From contig CANPYX010000023.1 of assembly GCA_947588955.1 (NCBI GenBank), positions 1 through 39,277 on the forward strand: a stretch of 39,277 bases of DNA, read 5' to 3'. The first letter of the stretch is position 1. Every line of letters begins with the position of its first letter. Below the pieces are notes generated by a model that was not told the origin of the DNA, did not search any database, and saw only the letters and a list, made by a program, of their open reading frames with translations. This DNA comes from an uncultured Oscillospiraceae bacterium. GTDB taxonomy: Bacteria > Bacillota > Clostridia > Oscillospirales > Oscillospiraceae. Of this stretch, positions 1 to 7,524 are shown one piece after another. A program made the position numbers and the translations under genes.

Positions 1-119
1 AAGAAGCGGCAATCGTCTTAAAGAAAAACGAACGCCAGGTAAGGAATCTCCTATATAGGGCAAAGCGGTCTTTGAGAGCAAAGCTTAACGAAGAGGGATT
101 TATTTATGAAGAACAGTGA
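1..119 (+). CDS. ECF-type sigma factor, C-terminal fragment (5' end outside window)
   Basis: Reading from base 3, the frame gives 38 residues ending at a TGA at 117-119. They include VLKKNERQVRNLLYRAKRSL followed by a short acidic tail. This resembles the end of sigma region 4 of ECF sigma-70 factors, where a helix-turn-helix contacts the -35 promoter element; the RQVRNLLYRAK segment is the typical recognition-helix end. The gene overlaps the next one by 14 bases, which suggests translational coupling and fits a sigma/anti-sigma pair. Only the last part of the protein is visible, so the subgroup cannot be assigned. Confidence 0.72.
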   Translation, partial: EAAIVLKKNERQVRNLLYRAKRSLRAKLNEEGFIYEEQ

Positions 120-891
120 TGAAATGTTTAATAGCCTGTTGGAACGCAGAAAACAGTATATCACCGGGCAAAGGCGAAGGAGAAAGGCGTTCATCCGCGC
201 GGCAACTCCTGTGTGCTGCCTGTGTCTTATAGCTCTGATCGGGGTTGGCGTTTGGCGATTTGGCAGCTCAAAAGGGCTGTATTATGAGAAGGATAAGTAC
301 ACTATTGTTGGGGGAAGCTGCGGCGGCAACAGAGTTATTCCGTCGACTTTTGATGAGCTTGAAGCGCGCGCCCGGTATTCGATCAACGGAGAGGAAAACA
401 AAAACGGCGTTATTATTCAATGCTCTGTTGACGGCGCCAGCGTGAATCGAATTATTGAACCGACTGAGGAAGAACGCGATAAATCAAAAATATATGGGAT
501 CAATCATGTTTTGACGCCAATTAAAGTTGAGAAAATCTTTTACGCCGGATCGAATGTAAATATTGAGGAGGGCGGAGTATATCTTGTGAAGGAGCCATTC
601 TTCTACATCACCGATGAATCGTGCGAACCCTATTTCAGTACGTATGGGCCGGGGACAATATACGCGGAAGAATACACACCCATGCAGAAAGGGAATCAGT
701 ATATCGCGTATATAACCCTTTTGGATAATGAGATTTATAACTATAACGGCGAACCGATCCTGACCCTGATCGGGCTCCAGGAGGCCGTCTACTGCGTAGC
801 TTCTGAAGCAGACGCAAAAGCTGTCACAACCGGAGCTGACAGTGATTACTGGACATTGTGGAAAGCTGTAATGAAGAATTATTCAAAGTGA
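106..891 (+). CDS. Membrane-anchored protein, probable anti-sigma or sigma-operon partner
   Basis: This 261-residue protein has a basic N-terminal tail (about residues 13-28, with QRRRRK), one hydrophobic segment at about 31-52, and an extracytoplasmic domain of some 200 residues that I do not recognise. The ATG overlaps the end of the upstream sigma-factor gene and is preceded by an AAGAGGG ribosome site. Topology and gene order match anti-sigma factors of Clostridia, which hold an ECF sigma at the membrane. No zinc-binding HxxxCxxC motif is visible, so the anti-sigma role is an inference from context. Base composition is clearly lower in GC than the his genes, which could reflect horizontal acquisition. 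A strong terminator follows. Confidence 0.6.
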   Translation: MKNSDEMFNSLLERRKQYITGQRRRRKAFIRAATPVCCLCLIALIGVGVWRFGSSKGLYYEKDKYTIVGGSCGGNRVIPSTFDELEARARYSINGEENKNGVIIQCSVDGASVNRIIEPTEEERDKSKIYGINHVLTPIKVEKIFYAGSNVNIEEGGVYLVKEPFFYITDESCEPYFSTYGPGTIYAEEYTPMQKGNQYIAYITLLDNEIYNYNGEPILTLIGLQEAVYCVASEADAKAVTTGADSDYWTLWKAVMKNYSK

Positions 892-918
892 CCCACGTCT
901 CCGGAGAGAGGAGCCAGT

Positions 919-960
919 GTAAAAAGGTCCCGGAACCGTAACAGTTCCGGGACCTTTTAC
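919..960 (+). terminator. Intrinsic terminator after the sigma/anti-sigma pair
   Basis: The arms AAAGGTCCCGGAAC and GTTCCGGGACCTTT form a near-perfect stem of about 17 bp around a CGTAACA loop, with A-rich left and T-rich right ends. It lies about 28 bases after the stop codon of the 106-891 gene. Confidence 0.8.
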
Positions 961-993
961 ATTGGAATAAGTGATTAAAACTCCTACAAGAAC

Positions 994-1089
994 AAAACGC
1001 GAGCCCAGCGCAGCGGGTCGCGTTTTGAGAGGAGGAGCAAAGCGGGCGAGTGAGTCAAAGGGCAGGCGCCTTTAGCGTCTGCCCTTTGA
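994..1089. repeat. Two stem-loops in the gene-free stretch before the tRNA genes
   Basis: The first hairpin is at 994-1026, with arms AAAACGCGAGCCC and GGGTCGCGTTTT and a one-base bulge. The second is at 1056-1089, with arms CAAAGGGCAGGCG and CGTCTGCCCTTTG and one G-T pair. Neither is followed by a clear T-run on either strand. They lie downstream of the minus-strand tRNA-Ser pair and could mark the 3' end of that transcript. No coding region is visible between 892 and 1120. Confidence 0.4.
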
Positions 1090-1120
1090 GGAACTATCGC
1101 CGCTTTCGCGACGACGATTA

Positions 1121-1209
1121 CGCGGAAGGAGGGATTTGAACCCTCGCACGCGGTTTAGACGTCTACTCCCTTAGCAGGGGAGCCCCTTCGGCCACTTGGG
1201 TACTTCCGC
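1121..1209 (-). tRNA. tRNA-Ser (anticodon GCT)
   Basis: The reverse strand folds into a long-variable-arm tRNA. The acceptor stem is GCGGAAG/CTTCCGC with a G discriminator. The anticodon arm is CTCCC-CTGCTAA-GGGAG, giving GCT, and the T-arm contains GGTTCAAATCC. CCA is not encoded. It is the second tRNA of a two-gene transcript. Confidence 0.95.
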
Positions 1210-1267
1210 ATTTATTCTGTTTTCCACTCTCTCCCCCACAAATCCCCGATCCCGCGGGCACTTGTGG

Positions 1268-1353
1268 CGGAGAGAGTGGGATTCGAACCCACGGGCGGTT
1301 GCCCGCCGACGGTTTTCAAGACCGCTCCGTTATAACCACTTCGGTATCTCTCC
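1268..1353 (-). tRNA. tRNA-Ser (anticodon TGA)
   Basis: The reverse strand has the acceptor stem GGAGAGA/TCTCTCC with a G discriminator, the anticodon loop CTTGAAA (anticodon TGA), a GC-rich serine-type variable arm, and the T-arm GGTTCGAATCC. CCA is not encoded. It is the promoter-proximal member of the tRNA-Ser pair. Confidence 0.95.
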
Positions 1354-1369
1354 AATTCAGTGCCATGAT

Positions 1370-1398
1370 ATATTAACACATTCCTTTAGCTTTGTCAA
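1370..1398 (-). promoter_or_regulatory. Sigma-A promoter for the tRNA-Ser pair
   Basis: On the minus strand the -35 box TTGACA (1398-1393) and the -10 box TAATAT (1375-1370) are exactly 17 bp apart. Transcription would start near 1363, about ten bases before the tRNA-Ser(TGA). Confidence 0.8.
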
Positions 1399-1444
1399 TC
1401 GAATTTGCAAAACATTTTACGTATTTTTTGTGCCATTTCTTCAC

Positions 1445-1473
1445 TTGACTAACATGCTAACACATAATATAAT
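1445..1473 (+). promoter_or_regulatory. Sigma-A promoter of the his operon
   Basis: TTGACT (1445-1450) and a perfect TATAAT (1468-1473) are separated by 17 bp. Transcription would start near 1480, giving a leader of about 80 nt before hisZ. The leader holds a perfect 18-base palindrome at 1513-1530. It is too short for a T-box, and no histidine-rich leader peptide is visible. Confidence 0.8.
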
Positions 1474-1512
1474 GTTGTTACTCCGTAAAATGCGGATTTT
1501 TGGGACATTTCG

Positions 1513-1530
1513 TGCCGCCGCGCGGCGGCA
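1513..1530 (+). promoter_or_regulatory. GC-only palindrome in the his leader
   Basis: TGCCGCCGCGCGGCGGCA is its own reverse complement. It sits about 30 bases after the predicted start of the his transcript and ends about 17 bases before the hisZ ribosome site (GAGG, 1548-1551). No T-run follows, so it is not a simple terminator. It could be an operator, or a hairpin affecting transcript stability or translation. Confidence 0.4.
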
Positions 1531-1558
1531 GGCAAATCATAGCAAATGAGGTATCTTC

Positions 1559-2653
1559 ATGTCCGACGCCCGTTTTTCCTCCGCCCTTGACGGGATCTTC
1601 ACAAAGCTCCGGGAGATCTACACCTCCAGGGGCTACACGCGCTACCGTGTGGGCAGGTTCGAGGAGTACGACCTTTACGCCAAAAACCGTTCCTTCATCA
1701 CGGGAAGCTCCATACTCACCTTTACCGACACCGACGGGCGGCTCATGGCGCTGAAGCCCGACGTGACGCTCTCGGTCATCAAAAACACCGCCCCGTCCCG
1801 GGGGCTCAGAAAGGTATACTACTGCGAGAGCGTCTACCGCGCCGCCGACCCCTCCTCCGGCTTTTCCGAAATACAGCAGGCGGGGCTTGAGTGCATCGGG
1901 AGCCTCACGCTTTTTGACGTGTGCGAGGTCATCGAGCTGGCGGCAGGCAGTCTGGCCGCGCTCTCCGAAAGGTACATGCTGGACCTCTCCCACCTGGGGC
2001 TTCTGGACGGCTTTCTTGAGGACAACGGTGTCCCCGCCCACATCCGCCCGGAGCTTCTTCGACTGGCGGAGGAGAAAAACTCCCACGAGGCTATGGCGCT
2101 GGCGGAAAAAAACGGCGTCCCGCTGTATGTCATGGACGCCTTCAACACCATGATACATCTTCGCGCGCCACTGGAGGAGGCTGTTCGGCGGCTGTCCTCC
2201 CTGCCCCTGGGCGAGAGGGCGGCGGAGGCGCTTTCGGAGCTTGCCAGGGTCGCCGTGGCGCTTAGGGGCGTGGAGGGCATATACCTGGACCTCTCCCTGC
2301 GCTGTGACGGGCGGTACTACAACGGTATTGTCATGCGGGGCTATATCCCCGACGTGCCCTCCCCCGTGCTCTCCGGCGGCAGGTACGACGGGCTCACAAA
2401 AAGGCTCCACCGGGACGCCGGCGCCATGGGCTTTGCCGTATATTTAAACCTCCTGGATCGCCTTGTCCCCGAACCCGACGGCACAGACACGGATATACTC
2501 ATCCTCCACAACGGCTCGGACCCGGAGGGGCTTTTGCGCGCCGTGCGCGCTCTCACCGCCGAGGGGAAGCGCGTCAGGACCGACACGGCGGCGCCGGAGG
2601 GGTTCCGCTTCGGAAAACTCCTGCACTATGAAGGAGGTGAGCTCCGTGAGTGA
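1559..2653 (+). CDS. hisZ: ATP phosphoribosyltransferase regulatory subunit HisZ
   Basis: HisZ is a catalytically inactive class II aminoacyl-tRNA synthetase homologue. It binds the short form of HisG to make the active, histidine-inhibited octamer for step one of histidine synthesis. The 364 residues begin with an FSSALDGIFTKLREIYTSRGY segment characteristic of histidyl-tRNA synthetase-like folds. They also contain MALKPDVTLSV (class II motif 2-like region) and the motif-3-like LSGGRYDGL near residue 275. The C-terminal anticodon-binding domain of true HisRS is absent or reduced. The start has a GAGG site at 1548-1551. It is the first gene of the operon and overlaps hisG by 8 bases, fitting a fixed subunit ratio. 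Confidence 0.93.
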   Translation: MSDARFSSALDGIFTKLREIYTSRGYTRYRVGRFEEYDLYAKNRSFITGSSILTFTDTDGRLMALKPDVTLSVIKNTAPSRGLRKVYYCESVYRAADPSSGFSEIQQAGLECIGSLTLFDVCEVIELAAGSLAALSERYMLDLSHLGLLDGFLEDNGVPAHIRPELLRLAEEKNSHEAMALAEKNGVPLYVMDAFNTMIHLRAPLEEAVRRLSSLPLGERAAEALSELARVAVALRGVEGIYLDLSLRCDGRYYNGIVMRGYIPDVPSPVLSGGRYDGLTKRLHRDAGAMGFAVYLNLLDRLVPEPDGTDTDILILHNGSDPEGLLRAVRALTAEGKRVRTDTAAPEGFRFGKLLHYEGGELRE

Positions 2654-3281
2654 CATACTCAACGTCGCCCTCCCCAAGGGGAGGCTCGGCGACAAGGTAT
2701 ACGCCCTCTTTGAGCGGGCGGGGTACGGCTGTCCGGAGCTTCTGGAGCCCGGCAGGAAGCTGATATTCGAATCCGCGGAAAACGGTGTCCGGTACTTCTT
2801 CGTGAAGCCCTCGGACGTTGCCATATACGTGGAGCGGGGCGCCGCCGACGTGGGCGTCGCCGGCAAGGACATACTTCTTGAGTACACGCCGCAGGTTTAC
2901 GAGCTGCTCGACTTCGGCATAGGAAAATGCAAAATGTGCGTGTGCGGACGGCCCGACTTCCGCGACGACCCGGCAAGGACGCTTCGAGTCGCCACAAAAT
3001 TCACAAAGATCGCCCGCGACTACTACGCGGGGCTGGGCAGGCAAATCGACATGATCCACTTAAACGGCTCGATAGAGCTCGCCCCCATTCTGGGGCTTTC
3101 CGACGTGATAGTGGACATAGTTGAGACCGGCGCCACGCTTCGTGAAAACGGTCTTGCCGTGCTCTCACAGGTGTGCGACATCTCGGCGCGGCTCATCGCC
3201 AACCGGGTCAGCAGTAAATTCAAATACGAGGCCGTCACCCAGCTTACGAGGCGGCTTTCCCAAGTGACAGAGGTGAAATGA
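2646..3281 (+). CDS. hisG: ATP phosphoribosyltransferase catalytic subunit, short form HisG
   Basis: HisG condenses ATP with PRPP to give phosphoribosyl-ATP, the committed step of histidine synthesis. I place the start at GTG 2646 because AAGGAGG at 2631-2637 lies 8 bases upstream and the protein then begins MSDILNVALPKGRLGD, the usual HisG N-terminus. An in-frame ATG at 2628 lies upstream of that ribosome site. The resulting 211 residues match the short HisG class, which lacks the C-terminal regulatory domain and needs HisZ; hisZ is immediately upstream. The PRPP-binding segment DVIVDIVETGATLRENGL is visible. The end overlaps hisD by 4 bases (ATGA). Confidence 0.94.
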   Translation: MSDILNVALPKGRLGDKVYALFERAGYGCPELLEPGRKLIFESAENGVRYFFVKPSDVAIYVERGAADVGVAGKDILLEYTPQVYELLDFGIGKCKMCVCGRPDFRDDPARTLRVATKFTKIARDYYAGLGRQIDMIHLNGSIELAPILGLSDVIVDIVETGATLRENGLAVLSQVCDISARLIANRVSSKFKYEAVTQLTRRLSQVTEVK

Positions 3282-4561
3282 TGATAAAGCTCATGACATT
3301 GGGGCAGGTCCCCGACAGCGAGATATTCGCAAGGGCCCAGGAGACCTGGGACGTTTCCGCGCCGGTGGCGGAGATACTTAAAAACGTGCGGGAGCGCGGC
3401 GACGCCGCGCTGAGGGAGTACTGCGACAAATTTGACGGCGGCGCGCCGGAGTCCCTGGAGGCGACAGCCGAGGAGATCGACGGGGCGGTGGCGTCCCTTG
3501 ACCCTGAATTTGTCCGCGTGATGCGCAACGCGGCGGCAAACATTGCGGATTTCCACGAAAAGCAGCTCCGCCGGGGCTACACAACGAATCCCCGCCCCGG
3601 TGTGACGCTGGGGCAGAGGGTACACCCCATTGAGAAGGTGGGCATATATGTTCCCGGAGGCACCGCGCCGCTCTTTTCCAGTGTGCTCATGGGCGTGATC
3701 CCCGCGAAAATCGCCGGGTGCCGCGAGATCGCCGTCGTCACCCCCGCCAAGGGCGGTGCTGTGGCGCCGGAGATACTGGCGGCGGCGAAAATCGGCGGCG
3801 CGGACCGCGTATTCAAGATAGGCGGCGCCCAGGCGGTGGCGGCGCTGGCATACGGCACAGAGAGCGTCCCGCGTGTGGACAAGATACTGGGCCCCGGCAA
3901 CGCCTACGTCGCCGAGGCAAAGCGTCAGGTTTTCGGGAAGGTCGCCATCGACATGATAGCGGGCCCCAGTGAGATACTCATCCTCGCCGACAAAACGGCG
4001 GACCCGGAATTTGTGGCGGCGGACCTGCTGAGTCAGGCGGAGCACGACAAAAACGCCTCCGCCGTGCTGGTCACGGACTGCGTCGAGCTGGCAAGCGCCG
4101 TTCGGGACGAGCTGGAGCGCCAGATACCCCTGCTCCCCCGCCGGGAGATCGCCAGGGCGTCCATTGACCGCAACGGAAGGATAATCGTCACCGACGACCT
4201 GGGAAAGGCGATAGACGTGGCGAACCGCATAGCGCCGGAGCACATGGAGATTTATACGGAAAACCCCATGGCGTACCTGGAGAAGGTCACCAACGCCGGG
4301 TCCGTGTTCGTCGGCGGTGCGACGCCGGAGCCCGTGGGGGACTATTACGCCGGCTGCAACCACACCCTTCCCACCGGCGGCACCGCCCGCTTCTCCTCGC
4401 CGCTGAGCGTGGACGATTTCGTGAAAAAATCCCAGTTCCTCTTCTACGAGCCCTCCGCCCTTCTGCGGGAGGGCTCGGACATAGCGTATTTTGCCCACAG
4501 GGAGGGTCTGGACGGACACGCCGGGAGCGTGGAGAGAAGGCTTGAGAGGTGGGGCAAATGA
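3278..4561 (+). CDS. hisD: Histidinol dehydrogenase
   Basis: This zinc- and NAD-dependent enzyme oxidises L-histidinol to L-histidine in two steps at the end of the pathway. The 427 residues show family landmarks: VPGGTAPLFSSVLMGVIPAK, the glycine-rich GPGNAYVAEAKR, DMIAGPSEILI, the AEHDKNA segment carrying zinc-ligand and catalytic histidine positions, and APEHMEI with the general-base Glu-His pair. Length is typical. The ATG overlaps the hisG stop as ATGA; a second ATG directly follows at 3281, so the start is uncertain by one codon. The end overlaps hisC by 4 bases. Confidence 0.95.
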   Translation: MMIKLMTLGQVPDSEIFARAQETWDVSAPVAEILKNVRERGDAALREYCDKFDGGAPESLEATAEEIDGAVASLDPEFVRVMRNAAANIADFHEKQLRRGYTTNPRPGVTLGQRVHPIEKVGIYVPGGTAPLFSSVLMGVIPAKIAGCREIAVVTPAKGGAVAPEILAAAKIGGADRVFKIGGAQAVAALAYGTESVPRVDKILGPGNAYVAEAKRQVFGKVAIDMIAGPSEILILADKTADPEFVAADLLSQAEHDKNASAVLVTDCVELASAVRDELERQIPLLPRREIARASIDRNGRIIVTDDLGKAIDVANRIAPEHMEIYTENPMAYLEKVTNAGSVFVGGATPEPVGDYYAGCNHTLPTGGTARFSSPLSVDDFVKKSQFLFYEPSALLREGSDIAYFAHREGLDGHAGSVERRLERWGK

Positions 4562-5622
4562 GCCGCTTCCGCTCCTCCAGGTTCGGCGGCATTGAGGTCT
4601 ACGTTCCGGGTGAACAGCCACGGGACAAAAAATACATCAAGCTCAACACCAACGAATCCCCCTACCCCCCCTCCCCCGCCGTCCTCAGCGCCGCCGGCGG
4701 CGCGGCGTGGAACCTCAACCTCTACTGTGACCCCACGGCGCGGAGACTGCGCGCGGCGACGGCGGAGGTATTCGGCGTGGAGCCGGAGTGCGTACTGCCG
4801 GTAAACGGCTCCGACGAGATACTTGATTTCGCGTTCATGGCGTTCTGCGACAGCAGCACCGCCGTGGCATACCCAGAGACAAGCTACGGCTTCTACCCCG
4901 TCCTCGCGGGGCTCCACGGCATAGAAAAGCGGGAAATACCGCTGAAAAAGGACTTTTCCGTCGACTGCCGCGACTATCTGGGGCTGGGCTGTACAATCGT
5001 GATCGCCAACCCCAACGCCCCCACGGGGCTGGCGCTGGGGCTTGAGGATATTGAAAAAATTCTGCGCTCCAACCCGGACAACGTGGTGGTCGTCGACGAG
5101 GCGTATGTGGATTTCGGCGCGGAGAGCGCCATACCGCTCACAAAGCACTACGGCAACCTGCTGGTGACCCGCACCTTCTCCAAGTCCCACTCCCTCGCGG
5201 GGGCACGGCTGGGGTTCGGCGTCGCCTGTCCAGAGCTTATAGCGGACCTCACCGCCATAAAGGACTGCACAAACCCCTACAACGTAAACGCCATGACACA
5301 GGCGGCGGGGGTCGCGGCGTTTGAGGACAACGGCATATATATGTCAAACTGCCGCGCCGTGGCGGAGACGCGCGACAAAACCGCGTCGGAGCTTCGCGCT
5401 CTTGGCTTTGAGCTCACGGACTCCAAGGCAAACTTCCTTTTCCTCCGCCATCCCGCCGTCTCCGGCGGGGAGCTTTACGCGCGGCTGCGGGAGAAGGGCA
5501 TACTTGTGCGGCATTTTTCAAAGCCGTCCATCGAGGACTACAACAGGGTGACCGTTGGATCTCCAGATGAGATGGAGGCGTTCATAAGCGCTGTAAAGGA
5601 GGTACTTCATGAGAAGGGCTGA
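4558..5622 (+). CDS. hisC: Histidinol-phosphate aminotransferase
   Basis: This PLP-dependent class I/II aminotransferase converts imidazole-acetol phosphate plus glutamate to histidinol phosphate. I use the ATG at 4558, which overlaps the hisD stop as ATGA and has GAGAGG about 8 bases upstream, rather than the GTG at 4549. The 354 residues contain NTNESPYPPSP near the N-terminus, PNAPTG, VVDEAYVDFG, and RTFSKSHSLAGARLGFG with the PLP lysine at about residue 209. It is moderately short but complete. The end overlaps hisB by 14 bases, with the hisB ribosome site inside the hisC coding sequence. Confidence 0.94.
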   Translation: MSRFRSSRFGGIEVYVPGEQPRDKKYIKLNTNESPYPPSPAVLSAAGGAAWNLNLYCDPTARRLRAATAEVFGVEPECVLPVNGSDEILDFAFMAFCDSSTAVAYPETSYGFYPVLAGLHGIEKREIPLKKDFSVDCRDYLGLGCTIVIANPNAPTGLALGLEDIEKILRSNPDNVVVVDEAYVDFGAESAIPLTKHYGNLLVTRTFSKSHSLAGARLGFGVACPELIADLTAIKDCTNPYNVNAMTQAAGVAAFEDNGIYMSNCRAVAETRDKTASELRALGFELTDSKANFLFLRHPAVSGGELYARLREKGILVRHFSKPSIEDYNRVTVGSPDEMEAFISAVKEVLHEKG

Positions 5623-6196
5623 AATCGAAAGGACCACCGGCGAGACGCGTATCTCACTGTGCCTTGAGCCGGACGGCTCAGGAAAATACGACATACGCAC
5701 CGGCGTGGGGTTCCTCGACCACATGCTGGCGCTGTTCGCGGTACACGGGCGCTTTGACCTGACGGTGGAGTGCTCCGGCGACACGCAGGTAGACGACCAC
5801 CACAGCGTTGAGGACATCGGAATATGCCTGGGGCGGGCGTTAAGGGAAGCCCTGGGCGACAGAGCAGGTATTTGCCGGTACGCCGACGCCACGGTGCCCA
5901 TGGACGAGGCGCTGGTGCTGTGCGCCGTGGACATATCCGGGAGGGGCTTCCTCGGCTTCGATCTGCCCATCCCCGCCCAGAAGATCGGGACCTTTGACAC
6001 CGAGCTCGTGGAGGAATTTTTCGCCGCCTTTGTCAGGGAATCGGGCGTCACCCTCCACATAAAATATCTCGCCGGACGCAACTCGCATCACATAGTTGAG
6101 GGCGCGTTCAAGGCGTTCGCCCGCGCTATGAGGGCGGCCGTCAGGATCGACCCGGAGCTCTCCGGCGCCGTCCCGTCCTCGAAGGGCGTGCTATGA
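5609..6196 (+). CDS. hisB: Imidazoleglycerol-phosphate dehydratase
   Basis: This manganese enzyme dehydrates imidazoleglycerol phosphate to imidazole-acetol phosphate. The 195 residues are the monofunctional form, without the histidinol phosphatase domain seen in Escherichia coli HisB. The duplicated metal-binding motifs are visible as GFLDHMLALFAVHG with DDHHSVEDIGI in the first half, and KYLAGRNSHHIVEGAFKAFA in the second. It ends in the usual SSKGVL. AAAGGAGG at 5595-5602 supports the start. It overlaps hisH by 4 bases. Confidence 0.95.
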   Translation: MRRAEIERTTGETRISLCLEPDGSGKYDIRTGVGFLDHMLALFAVHGRFDLTVECSGDTQVDDHHSVEDIGICLGRALREALGDRAGICRYADATVPMDEALVLCAVDISGRGFLGFDLPIPAQKIGTFDTELVEEFFAAFVRESGVTLHIKYLAGRNSHHIVEGAFKAFARAMRAAVRIDPELSGAVPSSKGVL

Positions 6197-6801
6197 CGGG
6201 GATCATCGACTACGGCGTCGGGAACCTCTTTTCCCTGCGCAGCTCCCTCGCCGCCATTGGTGAGGAGTGCGTCGTCTCAGGCGACGCGAGGGAGATACGA
6301 AGTGCCGACAGGCTCATACTCCCCGGCGTGGGCGCCTTTGAGGACGCGGCGAAAAAGCTCAGGGACACGGGGCTTTTTGACCTGGTCATCGAGGAGGCGC
6401 GCGCCGGAAAGCCGCTGATGGGCATATGCCTTGGTATGCAGCTCCTCTTTGAAAAAAGCCTGGAGTACGGCGAGCACGCGGGGCTGGGGCTCATACCCGG
6501 CACGGTCGTCCCCATCGCGGAATATATAGCCCCCGGTCTCAAGATACCCCACATCGGCTGGAACGCCCTGAGCTTCCGGCACGGCTCCCAAATATATTCC
6601 GGCGTACCGGAGGGCTCCCACGTCTATTTCGTCCACTCCTACCACGCCGCGGGGTGCGACGGCTTCATCACTGCCGTAACGGAATACGGCGGCACGCTGA
6701 CGGCGTCGGTCCAGCGGGAAAACGTGGTGGGGTGCCAGTTCCACCCTGAGAAAAGCGGTCCCGTGGGGCTTGCTATACTCAGGAATTTCACGAAAATGTG
6801 A
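6193..6801 (+). CDS. hisH: Imidazole glycerol phosphate synthase, glutaminase subunit
   Basis: HisH hydrolyses glutamine and passes ammonia through HisF to make imidazoleglycerol phosphate and AICAR. The 202 residues form a class I glutamine amidotransferase with all three catalytic residues present: Cys79 in MGICLGMQ, and His184 and Glu186 in QFHPEKS. The N-terminal IDYGVGNLFSLRSSL is typical. It starts inside the hisB stop (ATGA) and is followed after 9 bases by hisA. Its partner hisF lies one gene downstream. Confidence 0.95.
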   Translation: MTGIIDYGVGNLFSLRSSLAAIGEECVVSGDAREIRSADRLILPGVGAFEDAAKKLRDTGLFDLVIEEARAGKPLMGICLGMQLLFEKSLEYGEHAGLGLIPGTVVPIAEYIAPGLKIPHIGWNALSFRHGSQIYSGVPEGSHVYFVHSYHAAGCDGFITAVTEYGGTLTASVQRENVVGCQFHPEKSGPVGLAILRNFTKM

Positions 6802-6810
6802 GGTGTACCC

Positions 6811-7524
6811 ATGAAGATATTTCCCGCCGTTGACCTCTACGACGGCAAGGCAGTGCGCCTCCGGCGAGGCGAATATGACAAGATGACCGTATACTCCGAT
6901 GAGCCCACGGAGAAGGCGGCGGAGTTTCGGGACAAGGGCGCGGAATACCTGCACCTGGTGGATCTGGAGGGCGCGCGGGACGGGGTTAGCCGCAATTTTA
7001 CCGCTGCCGCCGCCATCGCCCGACTTCCCGGCATCAAGGCGGAGCTGGGCGGCGGGATACGCGACGAGGACGCGATAAAGCGCGCCCTGGACGCGGGATT
7101 TTTCCGGGTGATACTCGGCACCTCCGCCATTGAAAGCTTTGATTTCCTCATCAAAATGACAGAGAAATACGGTGACAGGATAGCCGTCGGCGCGGACGCC
7201 CGTGACGGGGTCGTGGCTGTACGAGGCTGGCTTGAGTCAAGCGGCGTGGAGATTTTCGACTTTATCTCGCGGCTTGAAGGGGCGGGCGTCAAGACCGCCA
7301 TATGCACCGACATATCCACCGACGGCGCCATGTCCGGCACCAACACGGGACTTTTCAAAAGGCTCGCCCAGGGCTCCCACATGGACATAATAGCCTCCGG
7401 CGGGGTCACCACCCTTGAGGATGTCACAGCCCTTCGTGAAACAGGCGTGCGCGGCGCGATAATCGGCAGGGCGCTGTACGACGGGACCATTGACCTCTCC
7501 CGTGCCATTGAGGTGGCGGAATGA
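6811..7524 (+). CDS. hisA: ProFAR isomerase HisA
   Basis: HisA is a TIM-barrel isomerase acting on the ProFAR intermediate by an Amadori rearrangement. The 237 residues start MKIFPAVDLYDGKAVRLRRG, with catalytic Asp8. They carry the phosphate-binding segments AELGGGIRD and IASGGVTTLEDV, and a second acidic catalytic position in TDISTDGAM. A GAGGTG ribosome site precedes the ATG. It overlaps hisF by 4 bases. The related TrpF activity in some actinobacterial homologues cannot be judged from sequence here. Confidence 0.94.
   Translation: MKIFPAVDLYDGKAVRLRRGEYDKMTVYSDEPTEKAAEFRDKGAEYLHLVDLEGARDGVSRNFTAAAAIARLPGIKAELGGGIRDEDAIKRALDAGFFRVILGTSAIESFDFLIKMTEKYGDRIAVGADARDGVVAVRGWLESSGVEIFDFISRLEGAGVKTAICTDISTDGAMSGTNTGLFKRLAQGSHMDIIASGGVTTLEDVTALRETGVRGAIIGRALYDGTIDLSRAIEVAE

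Noticed and set aside
1480-1558. T-box or leader-peptide attenuator before hisZ
   Set aside because: The leader is only about 80 nt, has no T-box sequence or specifier arm, and contains no run of histidine codons or terminator T-run.
1478-2410. 310-codon minus-strand frame opposite hisZ, and many similar long frames opposite the his and glg genes
   Set aside because: They are mirror frames produced by high third-position GC in the real genes; none has a recognisable domain or ribosome site.
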